From: Streptomyces sp. LUP47B
Lineage (GTDB): Bacteria > Actinomycetota > Actinomycetes > Streptomycetales > Streptomycetaceae
Assembly: GCF_001746295.1 (NCBI RefSeq)
Contig: NZ_MJAH01000005.1
Span: 303,723 to 367,722, forward strand
Direction of reading: 5' to 3'
DNA length: 64,000 bases
Shown: positions 33,901 to 41,491 of the stretch, one piece after another
Layout: every line of letters starts with the position of its first letter
How positions within the stretch are numbered: position 1 is the stretch's first letter
Program-made: the position numbers and the translations under genes
The notes under the pieces: model-generated
What the model was told of the DNA's origin: nothing
Database searches by the model: none
The model's input: the letters and a program-made list of their open reading frames with translations, nothing else

Positions 33901-35070
33901 GATGCGGGTAAGGCGTTCACACTTACGCCGGAGGAAGTCTCGCTACTCAATCCGAATACAGGCACGTTGCCTGTATTCAGGTCCAGGAGAGATGCGGAGA
34001 TCACTCTGGCCATATATCGGCGGTTGCCGGTTCTCTGGAAGGAGGGCACCCTGAACGGCAATCCATGGGACATGACATTCCAAATGATGTACCACATGAG
34101 CCACGACTCGCTCCTACTCCACCCCAGCGAGGAGCTCGAAGCAGCCGGCTGGTCACTGGAGGGAAACGTATTCTCCAGAAACGGGAAGCGCATGCTCCCT
34201 CTATACGAAGCAAAAATGTTTCACCACTACGACCATCGATGGGCCACTTACGACTCGGTGGATGGCACCCGACCGCTGACGACAGAAGAGAAGGACGACT
34301 GCGACGCCCTGGCGCTGACTCGGTACTGGGTGTCAGAGGATGAAACGGGCTCCGGAAAATTCGATAAGGACGGAGAGGAAATCACCGTTCCCGGGGTACG
34401 CAAGCGTCTCGCAGACAAAGGGTGGCCGCATGACCTATTGCTCGGGTGGCGGGACATCTGCCGCGCAACGGACGAGAGGAGCATGATCGCATCGCTCCTT
34501 CCGGTAACGGGCGTAGGACACCTGATCTTGTTGGCCTTGTCTCGATTTCCAGCCCTACTCGCAGCCGCTTGGTCCTCCTTCGTGTTTGACTTTGCTGCGC
34601 GCCAGAGCATCGGCGGTACACACATGAGCTACTTCACTATCAAGCAGCTCCCGGTACCCACCCCCACTCAACTTTTCGTTCACGAAAACTTCATTGTTTC
34701 CCGAGTTCTCGAACTCGCCTATACCAGCGCCGATATGACGGGGCTAGCTACTTACCTTGACGACACAGGCTCCCCCTTCCGATGGAACGAGCCCCGTCGG
34801 CAACAAATCCGAGCAGAACTCGACGCCTTCTTCTTCCATCTCTACGGCGTATCCCGCGAGGACGCCGAGTACATCCTCGACACCTTCCCCATCGTCCGCC
34901 GCAAGGACGAGGCCAAGTACGGCTCGTACCGCACCAAGGAACTGATCCTCGCCGAGTACGACCGCATGGCCGCCGCCAGCCTCACCCTGGAGAACCCGCT
35001 CGTCGAAGGCGAGAACTACACCTCCACCCTCACTCCGCCCCCGGGCCTCGGCCCCAGACACTCCGCTTGA
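30991..35070 (+). CDS. Large N6-adenine DNA methyltransferase (Eco57I/DrmMI-like)
   Basis: A 1359-residue adenine methylase. GSYYTPSSLIE (about 462) precedes SAM motif I VCDPACGSGHFLVAAARRIA (about 515), then YGVDLNPMAVELAKVSLWL, and catalytic motif IV VVGNPPWDSV (about 795). The N-terminal 230 residues are helical with no PD-(D/E)xK motif I can see, so it looks like a modification enzyme rather than a self-contained type IIG nuclease. From about 33420 to 34790 the DNA is visibly less GC-rich than its neighbours, where the target-recognition region should lie. In DISARM the methylase marks self DNA; that role is inferred from the adjacent helicases. Confidence 0.9.
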   Translation: MSAVTRNQVFTAVHTVGGLLPADMLVRISEGKDVPGSKPADYGLPSSRSVRDEAERSWEYLKPLWRELRKHLPEDRETGLPAADPTGRAEADWLAPLWRELGFGPLTQVGVVGITADSDTEKKFPVSHRWRHALIHQTAWNADLDKRPGGAGTVPPQSMLQECLNRAEAHLWGVLTNGRQVRLLRDSNALATASYVEFDLESIFDGELFSEFVLLYRVLHVSRFEVAEDAPPSACRLEKWRTEAIASGTRALDQLRKGVQDAITALGTGFLRHPENTALRDNVRPKPLQAALLRLVYRLLFVFVAEDRDALLSPNADSQARERYEAYFSSARLRAHARKRRGTANGDLYEALRIVLDALGDEAGRPELGLPGLGGLFNDTDADAPLRGLKLSNEALLTAVRHLSQVRDGSSGRWRSVDYRHLDAEELGSVYESLLELEPKHSTADRTFMLVEVAGNTRKTTGSYYTPSSLIECLLDSTLDPVIRDAVKRGEEAAAKSGAADPADSIVDALLSLTVCDPACGSGHFLVAAARRIAKQVAAVRDRNPEPTLDAVRHALHEVVARCIYGVDLNPMAVELAKVSLWLEALEPGKPLGFLDAHVKHGNGLIGATPKLLQAGIPDDAFIATEGDDKKHAKALEKINQQERVGQGSLFDLGDESVQVANTAFASGLRSITLAQAEELADVRRQEEAYEEWAGSSAYQRARRVADAWCAAFVWLKTPEAPRAVTHSVFKALEDPSGGGVAAETRAEIKRLRCQYNFFHWYLEFPEVFSVPENGQGVGVSPATGWAGGFDSVVGNPPWDSVDFREQEFFAQRLPEIAEASTTLRKRKIEALKDSPDTLPLYKEFEAGRRKMYAESHFLRRSGRVPLTGQGNLNTYSVFTETDRILLGPMGRAGVIVPTGIATDARTRHFSGDLVQSGAISALYDFENAAPIFPGVHRSFKFSILAMVGRSLREPAAQFAFFLHDPAELDDAGKAFTLTPEEVSLLNPNTGTLPVFRSRRDAEITLAIYRRLPVLWKEGTLNGNPWDMTFQMMYHMSHDSLLLHPSEELEAAGWSLEGNVFSRNGKRMLPLYEAKMFHHYDHRWATYDSVDGTRPLTTEEKDDCDALALTRYWVSEDETGSGKFDKDGEEITVPGVRKRLADKGWPHDLLLGWRDICRATDERSMIASLLPVTGVGHLILLALSRFPALLAAAWSSFVFDFAARQSIGGTHMSYFTIKQLPVPTPTQLFVHENFIVSRVLELAYTSADMTGLATYLDDTGSPFRWNEPRRQQIRAELDAFFFHLYGVSREDAEYILDTFPIVRRKDEAKYGSYRTKELILAEYDRMAAASLTLENPLVEGENYTSTLTPPPGLGPRHSA

Positions 35071-35147
35071 CAGCCCGATCCCGGTCCGTGCGAGGGCCGG
35101 TGTGAGCCCACCGTGCCCAGGCTCGCACTTGAGGAGTTGAGCACCAC

Positions 35148-36239
35148 GTGAATCCATACACTGCCCCGGCCCTGTCCCGTCCCTGGTGGAAGAGCACACA
35201 GGCCGTGCTCGGCATCCTCGTCCTCGTCGCCCTGCTCGGCGCGTTCAGCTTCGCCCTGGGTTTCCTCGTGATGATCGGCGCCATGGTGGCCGTGTGGGTG
35301 CTGCCACCGTGGCGCTGGTTCGCCAGGCTCGGAGCGACGGTCGGAGCCCTGATCCTCCTGACGGTCGGCGCGGGCCTGGGTGGACAGCTCGACGACAACG
35401 GCACCAAGTCAGCGCACGCGGGCGGGGCAAGCGGTGAATCCGCCCAGGCATCCCCGACCCCGTCCAAGAAGTCCCAGCCCGCCATCGCCGTTGACTACGT
35501 CGGACAGCAACTGGACGAGGCCGAGAAGCGGGCACGCTCCGCCGGCTACACCGCTGCCCATCACGACGCGGCCGACAACAATCGCGTGATCGTCCTGAGG
35601 TCCGGATGGACCGTGTGCTTTCAGAAGGCTGACACGGCCGCGAAGACCATCGACTTCGCGGCCGTCAAGAGCCCCGAGCCGTGCCCTGAGAAGGACGGCG
35701 GCCCGCTCCCGTGGCCGAAGATGCCAGCCGTCGTCGGCGCCACCTACAACAAGGCCGTCGAGGATCTGAAGCAGGCCGGTATCAACCTCGACCGCGTCAC
35801 GCTCGACGACGTCTACCTCGACATCGACACTCCGACCGCCGAGGAGGCCACGGAGGACGGCGATGAGTGGCGGGTCTGCTTCCAGTCCCCGGACGAGGGA
35901 ACCAAGGTCGACTTTGCCACCACGGTCCGCCTGGACCTGGGCCAGTGGACCGACGCAGACCTCGTCCAGGATTGCCCGTCCGCCAAGGACACCACCTACA
36001 AGATCCCCGCCAACGACCCCGACTACGACAACGACGACAACGGCACGACCGGTGGCGGCTCGACCGATGGAGGCTCCTCGTCCTCCTCCGGCGGTTCCAC
36101 AGGCGGTGGCAACAGCGTCGGCACGGTCCACCCCGGCTCGTTCTGCTCCCCGCGCGGCGCGACCGGCGTCACCGAGGCAGGAACCCCCATGGTCTGCGGC
36201 CCCGGCTCCGACGGCCGTAACCGCTGGCATAGCGCCTGA
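35148..36239 (+). CDS. Membrane-anchored PASTA-like protein
   Basis: A 363-residue protein with two or three N-terminal membrane helices (about 17-70, e.g. VLGILVLVALLGAFSFALGF), then an external region. Two PASTA-like repeats are visible: AVDYVGQQLDEAEKRARSAGY and MPAVVGATYNKAVEDLKQAG, each followed by a cysteine-containing strand (VCFQKAD, VCFQSPDEG). A Ser/Gly linker leads to a small C-terminal motif, HPGSFCSPRGATGVTEAGTPMVC. PASTA domains usually sit outside PknB-type kinases. Here the preceding operon encodes a kinase without one. GTG 35148 follows GAGGAG at long spacing; the gap to the methylase is 77 bp. Confidence 0.75.
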   Translation: MNPYTAPALSRPWWKSTQAVLGILVLVALLGAFSFALGFLVMIGAMVAVWVLPPWRWFARLGATVGALILLTVGAGLGGQLDDNGTKSAHAGGASGESAQASPTPSKKSQPAIAVDYVGQQLDEAEKRARSAGYTAAHHDAADNNRVIVLRSGWTVCFQKADTAAKTIDFAAVKSPEPCPEKDGGPLPWPKMPAVVGATYNKAVEDLKQAGINLDRVTLDDVYLDIDTPTAEEATEDGDEWRVCFQSPDEGTKVDFATTVRLDLGQWTDADLVQDCPSAKDTTYKIPANDPDYDNDDNGTTGGGSTDGGSSSSSGGSTGGGNSVGTVHPGSFCSPRGATGVTEAGTPMVCGPGSDGRNRWHSA

Positions 36240-36269
36240 CCCGCCACCACCCGTCACCAGGAGCCCCCG

Positions 36270-38480
36270 TTGTCGTACGCACAGGAAGAAGACACGCGCA
36301 AGGTCCAGACCGCAGTCATCGGCCGGGCCGAGTCGGACCGGCCGGTGTTCCTGCCCTACGACCATGACGACTTCGAGAGATTCATGCGAGGTCGGACACG
36401 CGACGACTTCTACTGCGGCGTGCTGCTCGGCGGCTGCGGCAAGCGACTGTCCCCGAAGCGGTACACGGACAAGAAATGCCACTTCGCGCACCGGCCGCCC
36501 GTGCACTGTCGGCGCACGGACACCGGTGAGGACAGCGCCGACCACCTCTACATCGGACGAGCCGTCGCCGACTGGCTGAAGCGGCAGGGGCAGCGGGCAG
36601 TCCAGCCCGTCTACAAGCCGAAGGGGCACCGGGTCCGCGAGGCCGTCGACGTGTCGTACGGGGCTGGACGCCGTCTCATACGCGTACAGCTCGCTCGGCG
36701 GTCGAAGCGGGAGTGGGAGGAGGCCGACACGGAACTGCGGGTCCGGCACTCGGAGCTCGACTGGCTCTTCGGGCCCGACAGCCTCCTGGCCAACTGGCAG
36801 ATCGAACGGCAGGGGTACGCCCTCCGCGTGCAGTGCCGGTCTCTCGGGGCGACGCGAGAGGTGGAGGTCGGGACTCAGTTTCCCGACATGCCCGTGGAGT
36901 GGACCTCACTCTCGGAGTGCACGCTCACCCCCGAAGGCATCGTCACCCCGAGCCTCCTCCACACAACGGACGGCATCGTTCCACGCCATGCCGCCGCACC
37001 TGTGGAACCTGCCCGTCCTCTGTCCGGCCTGCCGCTCACCCCGACCTCCGTACTCATCACCGACGCCACGCCGGCTCACACCACCGACACCGACCACTGG
37101 TTCGACGTCTCCCTGCGCGTCAACGCCCGCTTGTCACTCCCCGCCCACGCGGATTCGCCCGAGCGTCAGCACACGTACCTGCCCCTGGACGCCGTTGTCT
37201 CCCTCGAGAGCGATGGCACATGGCTGATCAAGGCCAGTGCCCTGCAACGCGTCGGGACCAAGCCCACTGACGGGCCCATGGTCAGGGCCACATCATCCAC
37301 CTACACCCACGAGCCATCGTCAGAGAGGCACCCTCTTCCCTCTGATGCCGAACTCGTCGCCTCTTTCCGCAAGACGCTGGAGAACACCGCGCGGAGCAGG
37401 AACGTCGTCACGACGGCAACCCTGTGCAAGGGAGCGTCCCTCCACGGCCACACACTCTCCGTGGACCGGTGGAGGGAACTCCTCCTCCAGGTCGAACAGC
37501 CCCGGACACCGGGCAAGCCCGTTCTGTCATCCCTCATCAAGGGGCGAGACGGCGGCCCAGCCTCGTTCTTCAAAGAGGTACTGCACGGACTCGGCTGGAC
37601 GAAGAGTTTCTCCGACGCCGAGTTGCTCGACATCTGGAACCTCGAGCGTGGCCGCGTTCAGGCGGCCTACAGCAGAAGCAGAAGCCAGCCGAACTCGCCG
37701 TCTCGGCCCATTCATGAAGTCTCACGTCGGCCGCCGATCAGGAGCGGACGCAAGGAGGCCGAGTCCCGTGCCGCGTTCGACGCGCTGCTCGACCTGACGC
37801 ACGAGGCACAGCAAGCCGGTGACCTCGACGCCTACGAGCAGAACCTGTTCCTGGCGGAACAGGCCGCGCCTTCGACGGATGCCCACGAGACCCTGCGCGA
37901 CCTCACCGACTGGCTCGTGAACCAGCGCGCCGACGAGTTGCACGAGTCGTGGGAGCGCCTGTCAGCGCTCGTCGACGAGATCAACCGTGACGGAGACGAT
38001 CTCCATCCGGACCAGCTGCGGCTCGCTCTACGGAGTGCCAACGACCTAGCCGAGGAGCTCGGGGGCGATCTGGCAGCAGAGGAACGCCAGGACATCGCTC
38101 GTTGGCAGCGACACCTGGAGCGGATGACCGAGCGTCTGACTCTGTCACAGATACGTGACCTCGCCGTCGCCGTGCGCTTCGCGCTGCGGCAGAGCGCGCG
38201 TGAACGCCGTACGACGACATGGGGCGAACTGGCCCTGCGGATCGGGGCTCCCCTCGCGGCTCTCCACCCCGACGACAAAATCGCCGTACTGGTCGAGGCC
38301 GACCGTGAAACACCCGACGACTGGCCTCCGCTGTCCGCCCTGGTCACAGCGCACGGAGGCGAACGGCCGCATCCGCTGTACCAGCAGATCCTTTTCAACC
38401 TGGACCGGATCGCTCCCCCGCCCGAGGCCCTGTTCATGCACTGGCGCATGGCACTACGTCGCCACTCCGAACTGCGGTGA
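36270..38480 (+). CDS. CoiA-like candidate nuclease
   Basis: A 736-residue protein. Near the N-terminus is CGVLLGGCGKRLSPKRYTDKKCHFAHRP (about 45-75), resembling the cysteine/histidine motif of CoiA-family proteins, followed by a possible restriction-endonuclease-like fold: DHLYIGRAVADWL, then REAVDVSYGAGRRLIRVQLARRS, in which the acidic residue and the VQLA strand are plausible active-site positions. The second half is charged and helical, with RADELHESWERL coil segments. TTG 36270 is supported by AGGAG 6 nt upstream. Function is inferred by analogy only. It is 30 bp after the PASTA-like gene. Confidence 0.6.
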   Translation: MSYAQEEDTRKVQTAVIGRAESDRPVFLPYDHDDFERFMRGRTRDDFYCGVLLGGCGKRLSPKRYTDKKCHFAHRPPVHCRRTDTGEDSADHLYIGRAVADWLKRQGQRAVQPVYKPKGHRVREAVDVSYGAGRRLIRVQLARRSKREWEEADTELRVRHSELDWLFGPDSLLANWQIERQGYALRVQCRSLGATREVEVGTQFPDMPVEWTSLSECTLTPEGIVTPSLLHTTDGIVPRHAAAPVEPARPLSGLPLTPTSVLITDATPAHTTDTDHWFDVSLRVNARLSLPAHADSPERQHTYLPLDAVVSLESDGTWLIKASALQRVGTKPTDGPMVRATSSTYTHEPSSERHPLPSDAELVASFRKTLENTARSRNVVTTATLCKGASLHGHTLSVDRWRELLLQVEQPRTPGKPVLSSLIKGRDGGPASFFKEVLHGLGWTKSFSDAELLDIWNLERGRVQAAYSRSRSQPNSPSRPIHEVSRRPPIRSGRKEAESRAAFDALLDLTHEAQQAGDLDAYEQNLFLAEQAAPSTDAHETLRDLTDWLVNQRADELHESWERLSALVDEINRDGDDLHPDQLRLALRSANDLAEELGGDLAAEERQDIARWQRHLERMTERLTLSQIRDLAVAVRFALRQSARERRTTTWGELALRIGAPLAALHPDDKIAVLVEADRETPDDWPPLSALVTAHGGERPHPLYQQILFNLDRIAPPPEALFMHWRMALRRHSELR

Positions 38481-38517
38481 CGCCACCCCGATGGAAACGA
38501 ACTCAGGAGACCCCACC

Positions 38518-39627
38518 ATGCCCAAACCCCCGACTGATGCCGCCGACGACATTGCCGACCGGACGTCCGTCGAGCAAGAGCGCTCCGAGATACGCGAGTT
38601 CGTCAAGAGCCTGAGCGCGGACGACATCAAGTCGGGCAACTGGTTCACCAAGCTCTGCGCTCAGGCCATGAGTTCCTACACCGCGAAGGTCGACTGGCAG
38701 TACTTCCAGGAGCGCTACGAGGGCGTGCCCCCGGATGGCATCGTCGATCAGCGGATCAAGATGGCGGCCCGGTACGCCGCGATCGAGGGCGGACTCTCCG
38801 CCGGGGCTTACACGGCGGCCGTCGCATCCACCATCGGAACCCTTGGCGGGGCCTCTCCGGCCGCCGTCCCGGCCGCCGTCGCGACGATGATGGTCGATGT
38901 CGCGTTCACCAGCCGACTCCAGCTCCGCCTGGCCTACGACATCGCGGTCCTCTACCAGGTCCCGCTCGACCTGTCCGACCCCGAGGACCTGTGGAAACTC
39001 ATACGAGTGGCCTTCACCATCAAGAGCGGGGAAGTGGTCCAGGAAAGCGCGCTCAAGGCGGTCCCGCTCGTGGTACGGCAGGTGATCAAGCGCTTCTACT
39101 CCAAGGGGGTGCTGAACGCCGCGAAAGGGCTTCCCGTCGTCGGGAAGTATCTCCTGCAGCGCAACGTCATCAAGATCGGCATCCCGGTGGTCGGCGTACC
39201 GCTGGCGGTGGTGTTGAACCGCTATACGACGCTGGTCGCGGGGAGGCACGCGCAAGCCGTCTTCCGCAACGAGGCACGCGTGATCGAAGTCGCCGAAAGG
39301 CTGAGCAAGCGGAGTCGGCACCCACAGGCGATGTTGTGGGTCGCTTGGCTCGTCATCCGGGCGAATCACAAGATCGCCGACGATGAGGCGCTGTTGATGC
39401 GCCACCTGGTGAGACTGGTCCGGGAGCAGCATCAGGTCGTCGATGAACAGCTCGCTCGCCTTGTCGACATCGACCCCATAGAGGTGTGGCAACGCCTGGA
39501 CGCCGAATCAGGGGATCTGAGCGACCTCCTCGACGTGGCCAACCAGGTGGCCGCTGTGGACGGCGACGTCAACTCACGCGAGAGAGCCGTCATCTCCGAG
39601 CTTCAGGATCGCTGCCGTCGAGGCTGA
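38518..39627 (+). CDS. EcsC-like protein with TerB-like C-terminus
   Basis: A 369-residue protein. The central part (about 80-220) is a helical, partly hydrophobic region (AAIEGGLSAGAYTAAVASTIG ... VDVAFTSRLQLRLAYDIAVLYQVPLD) similar to EcsC-family proteins. The C-terminal 90 residues resemble a TerB-like helical domain: DDEALLMRHLVRLVREQ and VDGDVNSRERAVISEL. It may be membrane-associated. ATG 38518 follows AGGAGA at 9-nt spacing; ATG 38491 is possible. It ends the directon. Function unknown, though TerB-type domains recur in phage-defence and stress loci. Confidence 0.6.
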   Translation: MPKPPTDAADDIADRTSVEQERSEIREFVKSLSADDIKSGNWFTKLCAQAMSSYTAKVDWQYFQERYEGVPPDGIVDQRIKMAARYAAIEGGLSAGAYTAAVASTIGTLGGASPAAVPAAVATMMVDVAFTSRLQLRLAYDIAVLYQVPLDLSDPEDLWKLIRVAFTIKSGEVVQESALKAVPLVVRQVIKRFYSKGVLNAAKGLPVVGKYLLQRNVIKIGIPVVGVPLAVVLNRYTTLVAGRHAQAVFRNEARVIEVAERLSKRSRHPQAMLWVAWLVIRANHKIADDEALLMRHLVRLVREQHQVVDEQLARLVDIDPIEVWQRLDAESGDLSDLLDVANQVAAVDGDVNSRERAVISELQDRCRRG

Positions 39628-39726
39628 CAACGTCACCAGTGGCCTGGCCACAAACGAACCCCATGGGTGGAGGGGCTTCTACGGTCGGGGCAGACCCGTC
39701 CAAGCCCGTGCCTGACAGACGCGTCC

Positions 39727-39756
39727 GGCCCCGGTCGGTATTCCCCGACCGGGGCC
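39727..39756. terminator. Bidirectional hairpin terminator
   Basis: A perfect 12-bp stem, GGCCCCGGTCGG (39727-39738) with CCGACCGGGGCC (39745-39756), and a 6-nt loop. It lies between the convergent EcsC/TerB-like and DUF397 genes and closes the long defence directon. Confidence 0.85.
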
Positions 39757-39789
39757 ACTTCATGGCCCGAGTGCCACCCCGTGAACTCT

Positions 39790-39975
39790 TCAGACCTCCG
39801 AGACGAACCCCACGAACCGCGACCACTCCTCACGCCCGACGGCGAAGTGCGGGCGAGTCACGTCCTTGGAGTCCCGTACACAGATGGCGTGCTCAGTCGC
39901 GGCCACCTCGATGCAGTCGTCCCCCTGGCTCCCGCTGTAGCTGGACTTGAACCAGGCGAGTTCCGTCGTGCTCAT
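39790..39975 (-). CDS. DUF397 protein
   Basis: A 61-residue protein with the signature WFKSSYSGSQGDDCIEVA and VRDSKDVTRPHFAV, then WSRFVGFV. DUF397 proteins are small Streptomyces partners of XRE/DUF5753 regulators, with some pairs behaving like toxin-antitoxin or developmental switches. Its ATG overlaps the regulator's stop by 4 bp (ATGA), so the two are translated together. Confidence 0.93.
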   Translation of the reverse strand: MSTTELAWFKSSYSGSQGDDCIEVAATEHAICVRDSKDVTRPHFAVGREEWSRFVGFVSEV

Positions 39976-40823
39976 AGCTCTCCTCGCAGTCGCTCCAACA
40001 GACCCCTCGACTCTTTGGGGTTGAGGGCCTGCGAGCGCAGTGTGTCATAGCGCTGTTGAAGGAGGCTTACCTCTTTCACGTCGGCAATCAGCCGTCCGTT
40101 CTGCTGCCCTTCGGAGTACGCGAACCGTCGCCCCTCCGACGTTTCCAGAAGCCGCACAGGACCATCCAGACACGCATGCAACCCCGCCTCCAACGGCACA
40201 ACCTGAAGCGTCACGTTGCGCGGTGCGCTGTGTTCCAGCACATGGTCGAGCATCGCCCGCATCTGCTCCATGTCACCGAACCGCCGCCGGAACACGTGCT
40301 CCTCCACGATGAAGCTGAACGGCACGGTCGGCCGCTCGTACAGCATCCGCTGCCTCTCCATCCGGACGCCGAGCAGAGTCTCCAGCTCCTCATCCGTGAC
40401 CACCGGAATCGTGCCCTCGAACACCGCCCGCGCATACCCCTCCGACTGCAACAACCCCGGCACCAGCCGGCACTCGTACGTGCACAGGCTCACCGCCACC
40501 TTCTCCAGTCGAGCCCACCGCCGGAACCAGGCCGCCAGCCCCGCCTCGCCCCGAGCCAGATGCCCCGCCGCCTTCCGCAGCGCACCCGTGTTCCCCAGGA
40601 CCTCCTCAGCCCGCTCCACGAAGGATTCGTCGGGCATGCGGCGCCCCAACTCCACCGACTCCACGGTGTGTTTGGAGAACCGGACCCGTGCCCCGAAGTC
40701 CACCCGGCTGAGCCCCGCGTGCTCGCGCAGGGCCTGGACGACCGCCCCGAACGTCCTCAGACTGTCGGAGGGGTCGGGCTCGCGCTCCCAGTCGCACGCC
40801 GTCACGTCAATGCTGTCCGTCAT
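39972..40823 (-). CDS. XRE-family regulator with DUF5753 domain
   Basis: A 283-residue DNA-binding protein. The helix-turn-helix is at about 20-75 (VVQALREHAGLSRVDFGARVRFSKHTVESVELGRRMP), then a DUF5753 effector domain with YECRLVPGLLQSEGYARAV, RQRMLYERPTVPFSFIVEEHVFRRRFG and the VVPLEAGLHACLDGPVRLLE end. ATG 40823 has GGAGG at 9 nt; longer frames are unsupported. A perfect palindrome (40921-40945) lies about 100 bp upstream and is a good candidate for its operator. Confidence 0.9.
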   Translation of the reverse strand: MTDSIDVTACDWEREPDPSDSLRTFGAVVQALREHAGLSRVDFGARVRFSKHTVESVELGRRMPDESFVERAEEVLGNTGALRKAAGHLARGEAGLAAWFRRWARLEKVAVSLCTYECRLVPGLLQSEGYARAVFEGTIPVVTDEELETLLGVRMERQRMLYERPTVPFSFIVEEHVFRRRFGDMEQMRAMLDHVLEHSAPRNVTLQVVPLEAGLHACLDGPVRLLETSEGRRFAYSEGQQNGRLIADVKEVSLLQQRYDTLRSQALNPKESRGLLERLRGEL

Positions 40824-40920
40824 ACGCGGCCACCTCCAGATACGTACGTCCTCTGCGGTTTCTCCGCGATCGACAGCACCCAGCGTGACGGCAAGATCCC
40901 CGTACCGTCCACAGAACGTG

Positions 40921-40945
40921 CCCGTACGCTGACGCAGCGTACGGG
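40921..40945. promoter_or_regulatory. Perfect palindrome between XRE regulator and ATP-binding gene
   Basis: CCCGTACGCT (40921-40930) and AGCGTACGGG (40936-40945) are exact inverted copies around GACGC. The site sits in the divergent promoter region of the regulator and the ATPase gene, and is probably bound by the regulator. Confidence 0.65.
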
Positions 40946-40990
40946 CCGCGCTACTGGAACACACTCCCGCACGCCCGTCACGGTTGTCCC

Positions 40991-41470
40991 ATGCACGCCT
41001 CTACGCCCCAACTCCACGCCACCGCACGCACGTTCGCGCAGCGGCTCTCCTCCACCCGCCGGGGCGCCCGTCTCGCGCGGCTCCTGGCCGTGGAACGGCT
41101 GACCGCCTGGGAGACGTCACCACAAGTCATCGAGCGAGCGGAACACGTCGTAGCGGAGCTTGCGGCGAACGCGGCGCTGCACGGCCGCGTCCAGGGGCGT
41201 GACTTCCTGCTGGCGCTGACGCTGGACAATGCGGCCGGCACCCTGCGCATCGCGGTGAGCGACATGCGGGGCGAGCGCCGCCCCGCGATCCCTCCGGAGG
41301 GGGGGCCGGATCACGAGTCGGGTCGCGGGCTGCTCCTGGTCGACGCCCTGGCCGACCGCTGGGGCACGGAACCGTTCCCGCCTTCGGGCAAGACGGTGTG
41401 GGCACTGCTGCTAACACAGTCCCCGCCGCGCGACCGGCCGTTCCCGGAAGTGACCGGACCCGTCGGCTGA
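40991..41470 (+). CDS. ATP-binding protein of the anti-sigma/HATPase_c type
   Basis: A 159-residue GHKL-type ATPase domain like SpoIIAB/RsbW kinases. The N-box AELAANAALHG, the G1 box AVSDMRG, and the G2 region ESGRGLLLVDALADRWG are present. In Streptomyces such proteins commonly neighbour DUF397/XRE pairs and regulate sigma factors or signalling. Divergent from the regulator, it probably shares its operator. It converges on the Ser/Thr kinase gene. Confidence 0.85.
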   Translation: MHASTPQLHATARTFAQRLSSTRRGARLARLLAVERLTAWETSPQVIERAEHVVAELAANAALHGRVQGRDFLLALTLDNAAGTLRIAVSDMRGERRPAIPPEGGPDHESGRGLLLVDALADRWGTEPFPPSGKTVWALLLTQSPPRDRPFPEVTGPVG

Positions 41471-41491
41471 GGGCGTCCGGCCGTCACAGCA

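Noticed and set aside
21662..35070. Calling this a complete class 1 DISARM system.
   Set aside because: No drmC-like PLD gene is visible and the DUF1998 gene is broken and on the other strand, so only a related or variant system is supported.
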